A stretch of 64,000 nt of DNA from Staphylotrichum longicolle (Eukaryota > Ascomycota > Sordariomycetes > Sordariales > Chaetomiaceae). The notes below the pieces were generated by a model. That model saw only the letters and a program-made list of their open reading frames with translations. It was not told where the DNA came from and did not search any database. The position numbers were made by a program, and so were the translations under genes. The stretch lies in the NCBI GenBank assembly GCA_019096155.1, contig JAHCVI010000002.1, positions 2,914,001-2,978,000 of the forward strand, written 5' to 3'. Of the stretch, positions 20,467 through 30,829 are shown one piece after another (the stretch's first letter is position 1; every line of letters starts with the position of its first letter).

Positions 20467-23247
20467 ATGAGGTCTCTACTCCTTGGTCTGGCCTACTGGG
20501 GCTCATGGGCGGCCGACGCCCTGAATGCCGGCTGCGCCCCAGGCGGCAACTTCGACATGCGGTACTGGAACCTCCAGATGCCCATCGGGAACCCGGGTAG
20601 CCCAACAACCATCCAGAGCTCCCAGCTGCAAGGCTGTGGAGGTTACCAAAACTACGACTACTTTTTCACGGAAAGCGGCGATGGCGCGCTCGTGATGAAG
20701 GTGCCTGGCTCCCCCGACTCGGCCGGGTGTGTGACAACACCCAACAGCAAGCACTGCCGGACCGAACTCCGTGAGATGGACCCCAACACAGGCAGGTCTG
20801 CTTCGTGGGACCCGAACGAGCCAGTAAACCGGCTTTTCGCTCGGCTCTCTTGCGGCACGACGGGCGACGGCACCGGCACCGTCGTCGGCCAGATCCACAT
20901 CGACGATACCATCTCTTCCAAGCCTGTCGCCGAACTGTACTATAGCGCCAACGGCGACTTGACCATGGGAGTTGGTCAGACGCGTGCGGGAGGCAATCAA
21001 ATCCGGACCTATGTGACGACTATTCCTCCTGGACAGGTGTTTACCTACGAGATCCGCTACGAGAGCAATGTGCTCTCCGTCGTTATCAACGGAGGCAACC
21101 CTCAGGTCTTCAGCACATACCAACTAGGCGCCCCGAGAAGCTACTTCAAGGCCGGCAACTACCTGCAGGGCACCACCCCCTCCAGCGTTCATTTCTTTGA
21201 GATCAAGGTTCAGCATGACTCAACGCCCATCGCCCATCCCTGGCCGCCCGCAGGAGCCGATGCACCCCGTGACGGCATTGGCCCCTTCAACCTCATGCAG
21301 ACTGTTGACCACACGCTGGTCTCGGTCCCCGGCTCAACTCCCACCGGCGGGTCATCGTGCGACAACGCGTTGGAGATTGCGTCCGATACCACAGTGTCGC
21401 TCAAGCTCTTCTCTGGCTCGAGCTGCTGCTCTCCGATCGAGACCATCAAGTTGGGGCAGCTGGAGTCTTGCCACAATGCAGATGCCGACTTTGGGTCTTT
21501 CATCGAGGCCGTTGGCGCGAACATGTTTGACCGCGGCATTCATGTCATGACCTACGAAGGCCGCGACTGCACCGGCAACTCCCAGTCCTCCAAATTGACA
21601 AACTCGAAACAATGTTTCACAAACAGCAGGTCCCTCGCTGCACCCTTCAAGAGCTTCATGATCTCAGCCTCGGGAGCGGCGACCTGCACTGTGACCCAGC
21701 CAACCGGTGTGTCGACCAACAACGTGGCTCTCAACCTGTACTCGGACTCAGGCTGCTGCACCAAGTTTGAAGACATCAAGCTGGGCACCCTGGACTCGTG
21801 CCACGACGCCGACAACCTGCCGACGGGCTTCAAGTCGTTCACTCAGGCCGTGGGCCAGAACATGTTTGGCAAGGGCACGCATATCGTGACATATGCTGGC
21901 AAAGGCTGCACGGGGACAGCCACAGTCACCAAGCTAACCAACACGGCCACCTGCTTCAAGAACGACAACTCTATCAACACGCCGTTCCTCAGCTTCAAGA
22001 TCGCCAACACCGACTCCAACCCGGAGTGCACGACGCCGCTTCAACCGACCAACGACTCGGACAACACGGTCACCGTGAGCCTGTTCGGCGACACAGGCTG
22101 CTGCTCGGCACCTATCGAAACGGCCAAGATTGGCAAGTTTGGCGTCTGCCACAACGCAGACAAGCCGTTCAAGGGCACCACCCAGACAGCCGGCCAAAAC
22201 ACGTTTGGGCGCAACATCCACATCCGGCAATACGCCAGCCGTGACTGCAAGGACTCCGCCTGGGGCCAGATCAGCCTCTCCAACAAGAATGTCTGCTACG
22301 TTGGCTCCGGGCAGTACCAGAGCTTCATGGTGTCCGACGATGCAGGCGGAAGCAGCGGCGGCGGTAGCTCCAGCGGCGGCAGCTCGGGCTCCTGCAACAG
22401 CGCCCAGCCCAAGCAAAAGTCCGACACCACCGTCGTCCTCGAGCTCTTCAAGGAAGCCTCCTGCTGCACGCCTGTCGAGACGACGGCGATCGGCAAGCTT
22501 GACGTCTGCCACAACGCCGACGGTGACTTCAAAGCCATCAAGCAGGCCGTCGGGCAGGACATGTTCGGGCGGGGCATCCACATCCAGCTCTTCTCCTCGC
22601 GCGACTGCAAGGACTCGTCGTGGGCGCAGACCGACCTCTCCAACAAGGACATCTGCACCTACGGCTCCGAGACGTACCGCTCGTTCCGCCTCGCCAGCGG
22701 CTCCACGCCCAGCACGCCGACCACGCCGAACGCGCCCAGCTGCACGTCCGTCACCCCGACCCCGGCCAGCGACGAGCTCATCCAGCTCGAGCTCTACTCG
22801 GACGACGGCTGCTGCAAGCCGTCGGCGTCGTGGGGCGTGCACATCCCCAGCAGCGGCGGCTTTGGCTGCCTGACGCCCAGCACCCGCTTCAGCTCGCTGT
22901 CCCAGGGCGTCGGGCGCAGCCTGTTCGGCCGCGGCATCCACATCTACATGTACCCGGACGGCAACTGCGCGAGCGACGTGTACTGGGTCATGGACCTGAG
23001 CAACGCCAAGGTGTGCGACACGGGCGCGCCGAGCGGCGGGTGGGGCAGCTTCAAGGTCGCGACCAAGGAGAGCTATGGGAGCAGCTCGGGCGGCGGCAGC
23101 TCGGGAGGAGGAGGAGGTGGTGCTGGTAGTGGTGGGACGCCGGACCCGACGTGCTATATGAGCTGTGTGCCGGTCCCGCCGGTGCAGAATTGTATTTGTA
23201 TCTGCTCGGACGGAGTGCCGAGGAATCCGATGGATGGGTGGTGTTGA
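20467..23247 (+). CDS. PL7 alginate-lyase-type enzyme with five tandem CC domains
   Basis: Intronless, 926 residues. The start is ATG 20467, which gives a signal peptide (MRSLLLGLAYWGSWAADA); the longer upstream frame has no such leader. Residues about 20-255 form a polysaccharide lyase family 7 jelly roll with the three family motifs RTELRE (from R98), QIH (142-144) and YFKAGNY (226-232); PL7 enzymes cleave alginate or related uronans by beta-elimination. Five repeats of about 110-120 residues follow, each with an adjacent cysteine pair (C320, C430, C545, C666, C782), a later SCHNAD-like motif and RGIHIxxY, then Ser/Gly linkers and a Cys-rich tail (NCICICSDGVP). The repeats are likely accessory, perhaps binding, domains. 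No lesion over 2.8 kb. Confidence 0.85.
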   Translation: MRSLLLGLAYWGSWAADALNAGCAPGGNFDMRYWNLQMPIGNPGSPTTIQSSQLQGCGGYQNYDYFFTESGDGALVMKVPGSPDSAGCVTTPNSKHCRTELREMDPNTGRSASWDPNEPVNRLFARLSCGTTGDGTGTVVGQIHIDDTISSKPVAELYYSANGDLTMGVGQTRAGGNQIRTYVTTIPPGQVFTYEIRYESNVLSVVINGGNPQVFSTYQLGAPRSYFKAGNYLQGTTPSSVHFFEIKVQHDSTPIAHPWPPAGADAPRDGIGPFNLMQTVDHTLVSVPGSTPTGGSSCDNALEIASDTTVSLKLFSGSSCCSPIETIKLGQLESCHNADADFGSFIEAVGANMFDRGIHVMTYEGRDCTGNSQSSKLTNSKQCFTNSRSLAAPFKSFMISASGAATCTVTQPTGVSTNNVALNLYSDSGCCTKFEDIKLGTLDSCHDADNLPTGFKSFTQAVGQNMFGKGTHIVTYAGKGCTGTATVTKLTNTATCFKNDNSINTPFLSFKIANTDSNPECTTPLQPTNDSDNTVTVSLFGDTGCCSAPIETAKIGKFGVCHNADKPFKGTTQTAGQNTFGRNIHIRQYASRDCKDSAWGQISLSNKNVCYVGSGQYQSFMVSDDAGGSSGGGSSSGGSSGSCNSAQPKQKSDTTVVLELFKEASCCTPVETTAIGKLDVCHNADGDFKAIKQAVGQDMFGRGIHIQLFSSRDCKDSSWAQTDLSNKDICTYGSETYRSFRLASGSTPSTPTTPNAPSCTSVTPTPASDELIQLELYSDDGCCKPSASWGVHIPSSGGFGCLTPSTRFSSLSQGVGRSLFGRGIHIYMYPDGNCASDVYWVMDLSNAKVCDTGAPSGGWGSFKVATKESYGSSSGGGSSGGGGGGAGSGGTPDPTCYMSCVPVPPVQNCICICSDGVPRNPMDGWC

Positions 23248-24221
23248 TGGAATGGGGTGCCAGTGAGCGGAAATACCCCCGACTACAAGAGAGATGCTTT
23301 ATCTTTGTGGGCAATGATGATTGCATTTGGATTACATTTGACTTCTTACACATGTGCCTGAGTCTCCAACTGTGACCCTGTGGCATTTTCTGGTGCTGGT
23401 ATTGAAACAACTTCTTTGTAACCAAAACAAAGACTGTGGTAAGGCACACTGGGATGGAATGTTGGGGATGGAACTGGGGGCATAACAGTGAAAAATGCAA
23501 ATTAGTTCCAACTACCTTGATTTCGCGTCACTGCAGCTAGTTGGTTGCTACAATGGAACGCCCCACGGAAGCTTTGTCCATCACATTGCTTCTCATCCTC
23601 AACGCAAGAGAGGTCCAAGGAACGAAGATGGCTTGTCCTTCCCGCTCGACTCTTGAAAGATACTGATTTCTTGGTTGGGTTGTTGGCATGATCTATGTTC
23701 TGTTCTTTGTGCCAAAGGCATTTGCTTCACTGGAGGCGCTCAAAACAGCCCGCAGGATACTTTGAGGTAAGCAAGCCAACAACAAGCAGCAATGGGAAGT
23801 GCCCGCAGCTACCAAAATGTCCCCTTGCCATGTTTTTTCTGTGTGCTTTGATCCGCTCGTGAGTAAAACTACTGTACGGTGTGGCTCAAAACGGTTGGCC
23901 GGTGTTGTCTCCTCCTACTGACACCAACCCAACCTTTGCGATATCATTGATCTCCCAACAACGAAGACACATTTCCGCTGCGTCATTCAAAGAGGTATGA
24001 GTTGGCAACAACACGCAAGGTTTCCCTCGTGATTTGATGTCTTGGAGTTGGAAACTTGTCAATGAACGCAAACTCGTCGCCGGCGAGCCCTGACAAGTGT
24101 ATAAAGTCGTCGGAGTGTAACGCGACAAGAGTTCGATAACCGCGGTTCACAAAACTCCACACCATCTCCAATCCCCTTATTCATTGATAACTGCTTGATC
24201 CCAGCTGCACAAACCAGCACG
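23248..24221. other. Intergenic, 3' flank of PL7 gene
   Basis: AT-richer spacer without a convincing coding frame on either strand. Short minus-strand frames at 23.9-24.2 kb look like chance. No repeat or RNA gene seen. Confidence 0.4.
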
Positions 24222-24455
24222 ATGTCTGATAATAACACCACGATCAGCGACGAAGCACGTCGGGAAGTCAACCAGTCAATCATTACGGCTAGGCAGGCCG
24301 ACGTGAAAGCAGTTGACGCTGCCGGTAGCAGTGCTAAACTTAAACGCCAAAAGGCTCGCGAAGAACACCAGGCGAGAGATAAGGAGAAAGCAGAGAAAGA
24401 GGCTCGCGAAGAGCGCGAGGCCGAGGAAAAGCGGGAGGCAGAGGAAAAGGCTTAA
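24222..24455 (+). CDS. Small charged helical protein, hypothetical
   Basis: Possible 77-residue protein from ATG 24222 (MSDNNTTISDEARREVNQS). The second half is an uninterrupted charged helix rich in Lys, Glu, Ala and Arg (KEKAEKEAREEREAEEKREA), typical of coiled coils or single alpha-helices. A short leader of A/C-rich sequence precedes the start. No family recognised. A chance frame is unlikely with this composition but cannot be excluded. Confidence 0.45.
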   Translation: MSDNNTTISDEARREVNQSIITARQADVKAVDAAGSSAKLKRQKAREEHQARDKEKAEKEAREEREAEEKREAEEKA

Positions 24456-25436
24456 GCCGTGCTGGACATGAAGGTTTGTTGAGACATGATGACTTGTAAT
24501 CCCTCTAACGGTCAAGAGTAAGCTAACGTTTTTGGCACTGCACGCAGGCCGTTCGGGTGCCTGCCTACCTTAGGCGGTACCTAGATTTATCGTCAAGAAG
24601 AGAATGCAGTCTCATCGACAGGGTACCGATGGGTGTTGAACGGGTGTCGAAAACCGAAGTCAAACCGGTGATATGCCACGGAATGTACAGTCCTTCGTTT
24701 GTATTGAATCTCCTCCCTTGACGCCTGGTGCGTTGCACGTTGAGGGGAGATTAGCAACTTAGAAATGACACTCATTATACCACGAGCATTGTTTTCGAGT
24801 TTTCAAGTTTGGAACCATGCCTGGTGACTGCATTCTCCACTCGACGTCGCTGGAAAGGTTACCCTAAGGTGGGCATTTAGCTGCAAATTCAAAGACAGGT
24901 GTTGGTATTGCCTTGCCTAAGGTAGGTATGTAAGCCCCGCGAGCACAACGAGGTGGCTACACGGGCGAAGTATGACCAAAGTCTTGCCGCGTAATTAGGT
25001 ACCGAGGGTACTACATGGACTACCAGCCAAAGGATTTATTCCGCATGCGTCTATATCATGTTGGTCAGTGGTTTGCAAAGGTGCTTTATATAGATACCTG
25101 CATCTATGTCACCAACACCTTTTGATGAGTGGTTGCACCCACAAAGCGGGCTAATTCGCGAACAAAGACGAAGCTGAGGTTTCATGAGCCCCGTGCAGCT
25201 GATGAACCACCCACCACTGGTTGGCTCGGCCAACCACATTGCATCACACGACCTGCGTGTTGCCCAAAAGCCAATGCAGAAGCGAACTACCAACAACGGA
25301 CAACTCCGAGCGAGTACTTTACAGTTTGTGGCGCCACCTGACCAGGATATAACATCAGCACCACCCGTTCACCACTAATCCTTACAACGCAACCTCTGAT
25401 ATTTTGTTTTGTAGCGCACGAGCTTCAGACCCGACC
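24456..25436. other. Intergenic with CCTAAGGTA-type motifs
   Basis: No credible gene. Two copies of the short palindromic motif family (CCTACCTTAGGCGGTACCTAG at 24563-24583, and CCTAAGGTAGGTA at 24916-24928) lie here; similar motifs recur at 44749-44770. The last 100 bp are the promoter of the kinase-like gene. Confidence 0.45.
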
Positions 25437-26998
25437 ATGGCGCTGGACGTTGACCGCCGCCTCGACCTCGTGCAGGAGATGCAAAAGGAGCTCTGGCTTG
25501 ACAGGCTTAATGCCGCCCGTCGGGACGGCCGCATGGAGGCTTGGCTGTCGACTCTCCGCGGGCTTCCGTGCCAGCTCGATGGAGGCGGCATGAATGGTTC
25601 CTACAACCTCTGCCAGAAGGCCATCTCGAGCGACGGCGCGGCATGGATACTTCGTTTCAACCGCGTCGGGGCCGTCCATCCCGAGTACGCTGACGAGAAG
25701 GTCGCGGTTGAGGTTGAGATGCTGACGCTCATCCGAGAGCGGACCACGATTCCGGTGCCGACAGTTCATGCGTGGGGATTGGCTGCAGACAATCCATTGG
25801 GACTTGGCCCCTTCATGTTGATGGAGTTTATCGAGGGAGTGTGCGCAAAAGACTTCCTCCGTGACACCACCACAGACACACGAATCCTGCGAGAGGACAT
25901 CGGCGATGGAGACATTGAGTCCCTGTTCCGGCAATTTGCCGGGTTCCAACTTCAGCTGTTTGCGCTCGACTTTGACCGGATTGGCAGTTTGCCGACGCCT
26001 AAAACAGGTTTCCCGGTCCCGATACGGCCCTTGACATGGAAGACGCACAGCATCCTCCAGAATGGCGGTGTTGACACCTTTGGTACTCGGTCATGCCATT
26101 CAACAAGCTGCGGTTGGTTGCTGACAAGTCGGCAGGGGACCGAGAAGAAGGTTTTGGATCCACGGGGGAGTATCTCAAATACCTCGCTGGACAAGATTGT
26201 GAGCAGGTCGCCGGCCAGCTGAACTCAGTGTCTGGCCCCTTTGGCGCGAAGTCGGATTACGCAACATTCAACGCGCTGAGGAACTTGGCTCCGAGCATGG
26301 TGAACGAGAAGTACGACCGAGGCCCGTTCAAGCTCATCTGCGACGATCTCGGCCTAGCCAATCTAATTCTTCGGGGCGAGGACGATATGACTGTGGTTGG
26401 GGTCGTGGACCTCGAGTGGTCGTATGTCGGACCGGCGCAGATGGCCGCATCCGCTCCTTGGTGGCTCGTCCAAGACCGGCCGACCAACGAAGACTGGGAA
26501 TGCAAGAACGACGAGCCACCTTCCCTGGCTTCACGGTACTTCCGTTATCTGGATCTCTACAAACGCGTTCTCCGGGAGGAGGAAGAAAGGAGAGCGGGCC
26601 ACGGTGCCAAGGAGTTCTCGAGCCTGGTGCAGTGGTCCGAAGATTCGGGGGCCATGTGGCTTCACATGCTCCTGTCAGGCGGCTTCAACAGAGAGGAAAC
26701 GTTTCCCTTCCATCAGTTGCGGCGACACATCGGCGCTGACAAGTGGGCTGGGCTGCAACCACATCTGGACAAGGGCGAGATGGACGCTTTCGCAAGGCAG
26801 AAGGTTCTGCAGCTGGAGCAGCATGACGCCGAAGAGGACGAGATGCTGAAGGACAAGGAGCGCGTGGAGAGCGGGGAGTTGTCTCGTCTTGGTTTTGTTG
26901 AGCGATATCGTCGTTTGTTGCTCCTCGGGTCACGCAAGTGGTCGGAGGGGGACTTGCTCCCAGATTGCAATGCTTATGGGGAGATGGTGCTGGGGTAA
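25437..26998 (+). CDS. APH-like phosphotransferase / fungal kinase-like protein, one frame break
   Basis: Member of the large fungal aminoglycoside-phosphotransferase-like kinase superfamily, with unknown small-molecule or protein substrate. The start is ATG 25437 in an ACCATGG context. Seen: GGGMNGSYNLC nucleotide-loop region, WILRFNRVG, the hinge FMLMEFIEG, a catalytic-loop equivalent LICDDLGLANLIL (the usual His is Cys), and the metal-binding VVDLEWSYVGPAQ, then APWWLVQDRP and a helical C-terminus. The frame shifts once near 26083: conserved sequence passes from GGVDTFG to YSVMPFNKLRLV with one base missing. Without that break the protein would be about 520 residues, normal for the family. 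Bacterial-type antibiotic resistance should not be assumed. Confidence 0.75.
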
Positions 26999-27376
26999 TG
27001 GAGCGGGATTTGAGTTAGATTCTGAAAAAAAAAGAAGAAAAAAAAAATAAAGGCGCTGTGGGTTACAGTCGCGTCCATTACCATTTTGTTCGCTTCTATG
27101 GCTCAGTCGAGGCTGCCGAGTTGGGTTCCCGGCCAGCTGTCAGAGGTTGTGCGAGGCCGTCTTGACCTTCCAGGCACTTGCACCACTGATACCCCACCAA
27201 GCCCCACTCTTTTCGACCTTGGGAGCATGGGCCACCAAGCAAGGGCAGCTCCCAACTCTCGCAACCTCGATCAAGCCAAGAGGGAAACAGAAGAAAGCAA
27301 CCCCATTCTCTTAACCGCACACCGCATCTCGACGACAATCCTGAAAACCTCGACGACCAAACCCTTTCCAGCCAAG
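26999..27376. other. Short spacer with A-rich tract
   Basis: Contains an A-rich stretch at 27024-27050, then the 5' leader of the Dcp1 gene. The frame upstream of 27377 is open but has no conserved sequence. Confidence 0.45.
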
Positions 27377-28135
27377 ATGAGCAGATCGACCCCCCGCAAG
27401 TCGCGACACCGGCAGCACGCGAGCAACAGCGGGCCGCGCCAGATTCCAGCCTCCGACTACGAGTCCGACGCCGCCCAGTACATGGAGAACCGCGAAATGG
27501 CTGTACCGCCCAACCCGCATCCGCCGCGCGATAACACCGAGCTCAGCTTGCGCGTCTTGCGTCGCTACCAGCCCAGCGTCCGCTCCATCATCGCCATCGC
27601 CGCCAACGCTGTCGCCTACAACTTCCTCGAGGCAACACAAGGGTGGGAGAAGCACGGCGCCGAGGGCACCATGTTCATCTGCGAGCACGAGCCCATCGTC
27701 GCCCCCACCGGCCAGATACTGCCGCGCGCCTCCGTGTTCGTCCTGAACCGCAGGAGCATGGACAACCTCGCCATCGACCTCTTGAACGTGACCGACTGCG
27801 AGGTGGTCGGCGAGCTCATTGTCTTTCGACTCGACGACGTGGCCGCGGGGGCCAATAAGCAGGGAGAAGAAGGGTCAGCCGGGAAGAAGATCATCGGACT
27901 CTGGCTGCATGCCGACGAGAGTAACACTCGAGAAGTGCATGCCAGCCTGATCACGGGCGCGTGGCAGCAAGGTCGACAGGCCCTCGATGCATACATCCAG
28001 GCTGCGACGGCAGGAGTGTTGGACAATGCTGCGTATGCGCCTGAACAGCAGGGACCTGGCGCAGCGCCGGGCGACTCGGGGGCTGGGAAACGGCTCAGCA
28101 TGTCGGAGCTTTTTGGTCCCAAGAACGGCGCATGA
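27377..28135 (+). CDS. dcp1: mRNA decapping complex subunit Dcp1
   Basis: 252-residue EVH1-fold regulatory subunit of the Dcp1-Dcp2 decapping complex, acting in cytoplasmic mRNA turnover and P-bodies. The start is ATG 27377 (MSRSTPRKSRHR), the usual basic start of filamentous fungal Dcp1; the in-frame extension upstream is not conserved. Domain marks: LSLRVLRRYQPSVRSIIAIA, AVAYNF, the aromatic-pocket segment WEKHGAEGTMFICE, then SVFVLNRRSMDNLAIDL and ELIVFRLDD; the extended strand KIIGLWLHADES precedes the final helix and a short MSELFG-like tail. No intron seen. The Swi5 gene follows on the same strand 250 bp later. Confidence 0.88.
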   Translation: MSRSTPRKSRHRQHASNSGPRQIPASDYESDAAQYMENREMAVPPNPHPPRDNTELSLRVLRRYQPSVRSIIAIAANAVAYNFLEATQGWEKHGAEGTMFICEHEPIVAPTGQILPRASVFVLNRRSMDNLAIDLLNVTDCEVVGELIVFRLDDVAAGANKQGEEGSAGKKIIGLWLHADESNTREVHASLITGAWQQGRQALDAYIQAATAGVLDNAAYAPEQQGPGAAPGDSGAGKRLSMSELFGPKNGA

Positions 28136-28387
28136 TGGCCAGTGCAAGACCACGAAAGGGGCGGATGCAATCATGACGCGCACCCACCAAGAAGCGCAGC
28201 TTCTGCCGCTCGGTCGCCCTTTGTTGGTCTGAGGTCGATCTTGGGAGATCGTCACGTACAGTGTCATGCCTGACATTCTTACTGTGCTCGGTCGGCCACG
28301 ACTTCCAGTTACGCGGGTGGACAGTTTCCACCACTTCTTGCACTCCGCCCGCACTCATCCTGCACTTCAGAGTCGCCGCTTTCCACC

Positions 28388-29225
28388 ATGGCGAAAGCCG
28401 CCACTGAGAACCGAAATGATTCCTCCCCGACAGCAAACAATGACGATCCAATCTCTGCCGCTGTGAAGAGCCAGCTAGCTCTTGTGTCGTCATTCCACAG
28501 GTGGCTGGCTCGAAGAGGCGAGGTCGATGGAGATCGAAATGGCATCATATCCAGGATTCAGAACCGGTTGGATGACTACAGGCAGTGGCTCACTCAACAT
28601 CAACATCAAGCGACAGCAGGCGACATCACGGAGGACAATGAACCCTGGGCCATGGATGTTCGATCCGGCGGCGACGATGGGTTGCTCATTGCGGTCACCG
28701 GGCCAGGCTCGGACCGGCCGATTGAGATCGTTGCAAGGGACGATGAGGACGTGGAGTACCTGACGAGTGTATGCAGATTCAGCTCTATGCTGCATGAATA
28801 CAACAATTGCTGATCCATCTGTCTGTCGCACAGGACAACTATCTGGGCTACATGAACAAAATGGTGCGCTTCCTCCCCTGTGCTCAGCAAGCAACCCCCT
28901 GACATGCCCACGTCCAGTGTCATGCTTTTGCCGATGCTCAACGGACGCTACGTTCGCTCCTCGAAGTCACCAATGAGGTAGAGAAGGAGGAATCGCAGCT
29001 TAGGTACGAATCTTAGGAGGGTATCAGTGGGATATTGTCAAGTCTCACACACACAGTAGTCAACCACCCGAGGGCACTGTCAAGACGTACATTCGCCAGC
29101 TGCGAGAGTACAACGACATCAAGGACATTGGACAGCAGCTCATCGGCCTCATTGCCGAGAACCGTGGCGTCCCCATTCGAACATTGTATGAGAGCGGGGA
29201 ATTCGGGGTGAACATTCCACATTAG
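28388..29225 (+). CDS. Swi5-domain recombination/repair protein
   Basis: Four-exon gene. Exon 1 starts at ATG 28388 (MAKAATENRNDSS) and runs to EYLTS; introns then fit with GTATGC...CGCACAG, GTGCGC...GTCCAG and GTACGA...CACACAG, joining EYLTS|DNYLGYMNKM|CHAFADAQRTLRSLLEV and ESQL|SSQPPEGTVK. The C-terminal exon encodes the Swi5 core: TYIRQLREYNDIKDIGQQL then IGLIAENRGVPIRTLYESGE and FGV. Swi5 works with Sfr1/Mei5 to help Rad51/Dmc1 filaments in homologous recombination. The N-terminal exon (about 125 residues, Trp-rich) is longer than the typical Swi5 leader and its membership is less certain. Stop 29223-29225. Confidence 0.75.
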
Positions 29226-29352
29226 CAAGCTCGTGTCGGCGACAGCAGGCAAGGGTCCTGAATTACAAACCCATAGCATACCCTAAAAATCATTACAGAC
29301 CCAAGACCTTTCCCATCTGCATCTTGAACACCCGATACTCACCTGCGACCTC

Positions 29353-29982
29353 CTAAAATGCCTCGCTGCGATGGTCAAAACACCACATGTATCCGTCGCG
29401 ATTTTCCACAAACGTGTCTAGCAAGACGTGTCAGCAGCGGCGACTGGGCGCAGTCGTGGTCCATGTCCCACTCACTCAGATCCAACGTCGTCAACACCTC
29501 TTCGTTTCCGTTGCCCGTCCGGCAGAAGCACGTCACGTAGCTGGTTGGCGGCTGGAAATCGGTCAGGATGCCTTTCGCCTGTGCACAGCCCCAGCAGGAT
29601 CGAGCAAATTGTCCCCTGAATAAACCCGTCGAGTCAGCTCAGCTGGCGCAGGAGGTTCAAGACCACCAAAGACTGGACTGGGCGGCGTCGGAGTGAAGGG
29701 CTTACCCGTTGCCCGGCTTCAGCGTGCCATAGGAGTTGGTCATGCACAGGTTCATGTCCTGCCGGGAGCGCATGTACGAGCCGTTCCACCGCTTGCACTC
29801 GGCCACCATCTTGCTACCGTCCATGTACCACTGTTCGGGTCTTGTCAGCGTACAGCCTGGGGTGAATAGACTAGGGAGGGAGGGCTGACGCTGTTCTTGC
29901 AGGACTGGAAGAAACCACCGGCGGCTGAGGCTATCTCAGGCAACAGGGCCATGCCGATTGAAAGAGCGATTGTGATCTTCAT
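29353..29982 (-). CDS. Secreted cyanovirin-N homology (CVNH) lectin-like protein
   Basis: Four-exon gene for a secreted CVNH-fold protein; these typically bind mannose-type glycans. The signal peptide is MKITIALSIGMALLPEIASA, from ATG 29982. Introns: NS|WYMDG (donor GTCAGC), GN|GGQFARS, and a GTGAGT...CTAG intron near 29.41-29.47 kb that replaces an unconserved tail by LNTFVENRDGYMWCF. Mature sequence follows the CVNH pattern: SCKNSWYMDG, AECKRWNGSY, DMNLCMTNSYGTLK, then the second half ARSCWGCAQ, VTCFCRTGNG, LTTLDLN and NRDGYMWCF. The stop is 29353-29355. A TATAAGAG box lies at 30098-30105 on the same strand. It lies head to tail with the RNase T1 gene. Confidence 0.8.
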
Positions 29983-30829
29983 CTTGGCTTGTGATGAGTA
30001 TGAGATTTGAGGATAACGAGGGTGGTGTAAACGAATGAATGAAGGCGAATTTGGCACCGCACAAACAGCAAACGCTCTGATGCTCCAAAGTCCACGGCTC
30101 TTATACTCTAGCTATTTGACTCAAACTCTCGATTCTACTTCGGCCGTTCTGATACCAGCGTGCCAGTCGTCTCTGCTGACGCTTGGCAACAAATCCAGGA
30201 ATTTCCTCTTTAGGGAAATGCTGAATGGAGCTCGATACGGCACAGCACCTTTCTCCACCAAGCCCAGGCAAGCTGAGTCCGAAAATGTCGCGGCCCGGCG
30301 GAAACCCCTCCAAATTAGAGTTATCTACCGAGTCGGTGCTCCTTTAGCGCTTACAGCGTACCGCTGTCTTTCTGATGCCTAGAAGGCTCATATCTATCCC
30401 GAGCATTGTCCATTTCAGGTGCATGCGCCTTCGGTTCCTCGGCAGTATGACCTGTAAGATCACATATAACACAGATCTTGTCAGGTATCAATCTCACGCA
30501 TCATTTCAAAATCAGAAGTTGATAGATCTTTCCAAGCAAGATTCCTTTTTGTTTAAAAGTCAATTGTTCAGATCAACTCAGCCAAACCTCATCCCGATGG
30601 TTCATCATCTTAAACCCCGGTTCAAAAGCATGCCCCCAGCCATACCATGCATCCTCCAGCCCCCTTGCCTTTCCCTCCCCAGAAACCGCCTCCCACTGCA
30701 GCTAATCCGCCACCACCAGACACTCAACCCCCCTCTATCGTCATGATATCCCGACACCACCTAGCTATATCAACGCAGCAGCAGCAACCGTGAACCGTAT
30801 AGCGCGCCCACCCCCTCCTGCGCACATGA
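29983..30829. other. Intergenic, CVNH promoter and RNase T1 3' flank
   Basis: Contains a TATAAGAG box (30098-30105, minus), about 116 bp before the CVNH start. The remainder is AT-rich spacer with no supported gene. Confidence 0.45.
30098..30105 (-). promoter_or_regulatory. TATA box of CVNH gene
   Basis: TATAAGAG on the minus strand, about 116 bp upstream of the CVNH start codon, a normal spacing for a fungal promoter. Confidence 0.4.

Noticed and set aside
21934..22941. 335-codon minus-strand open frame over the PL7 repeats
   Set aside because: Ala/Gly/Arg/Val-rich shadow caused by the tandem repeats on the other strand.
27024..27050. A-rich tract as a retroposon tail
   Set aside because: No target duplication or homologous body; it fits a 3' UTR or a promoter poly(dA:dT) tract.
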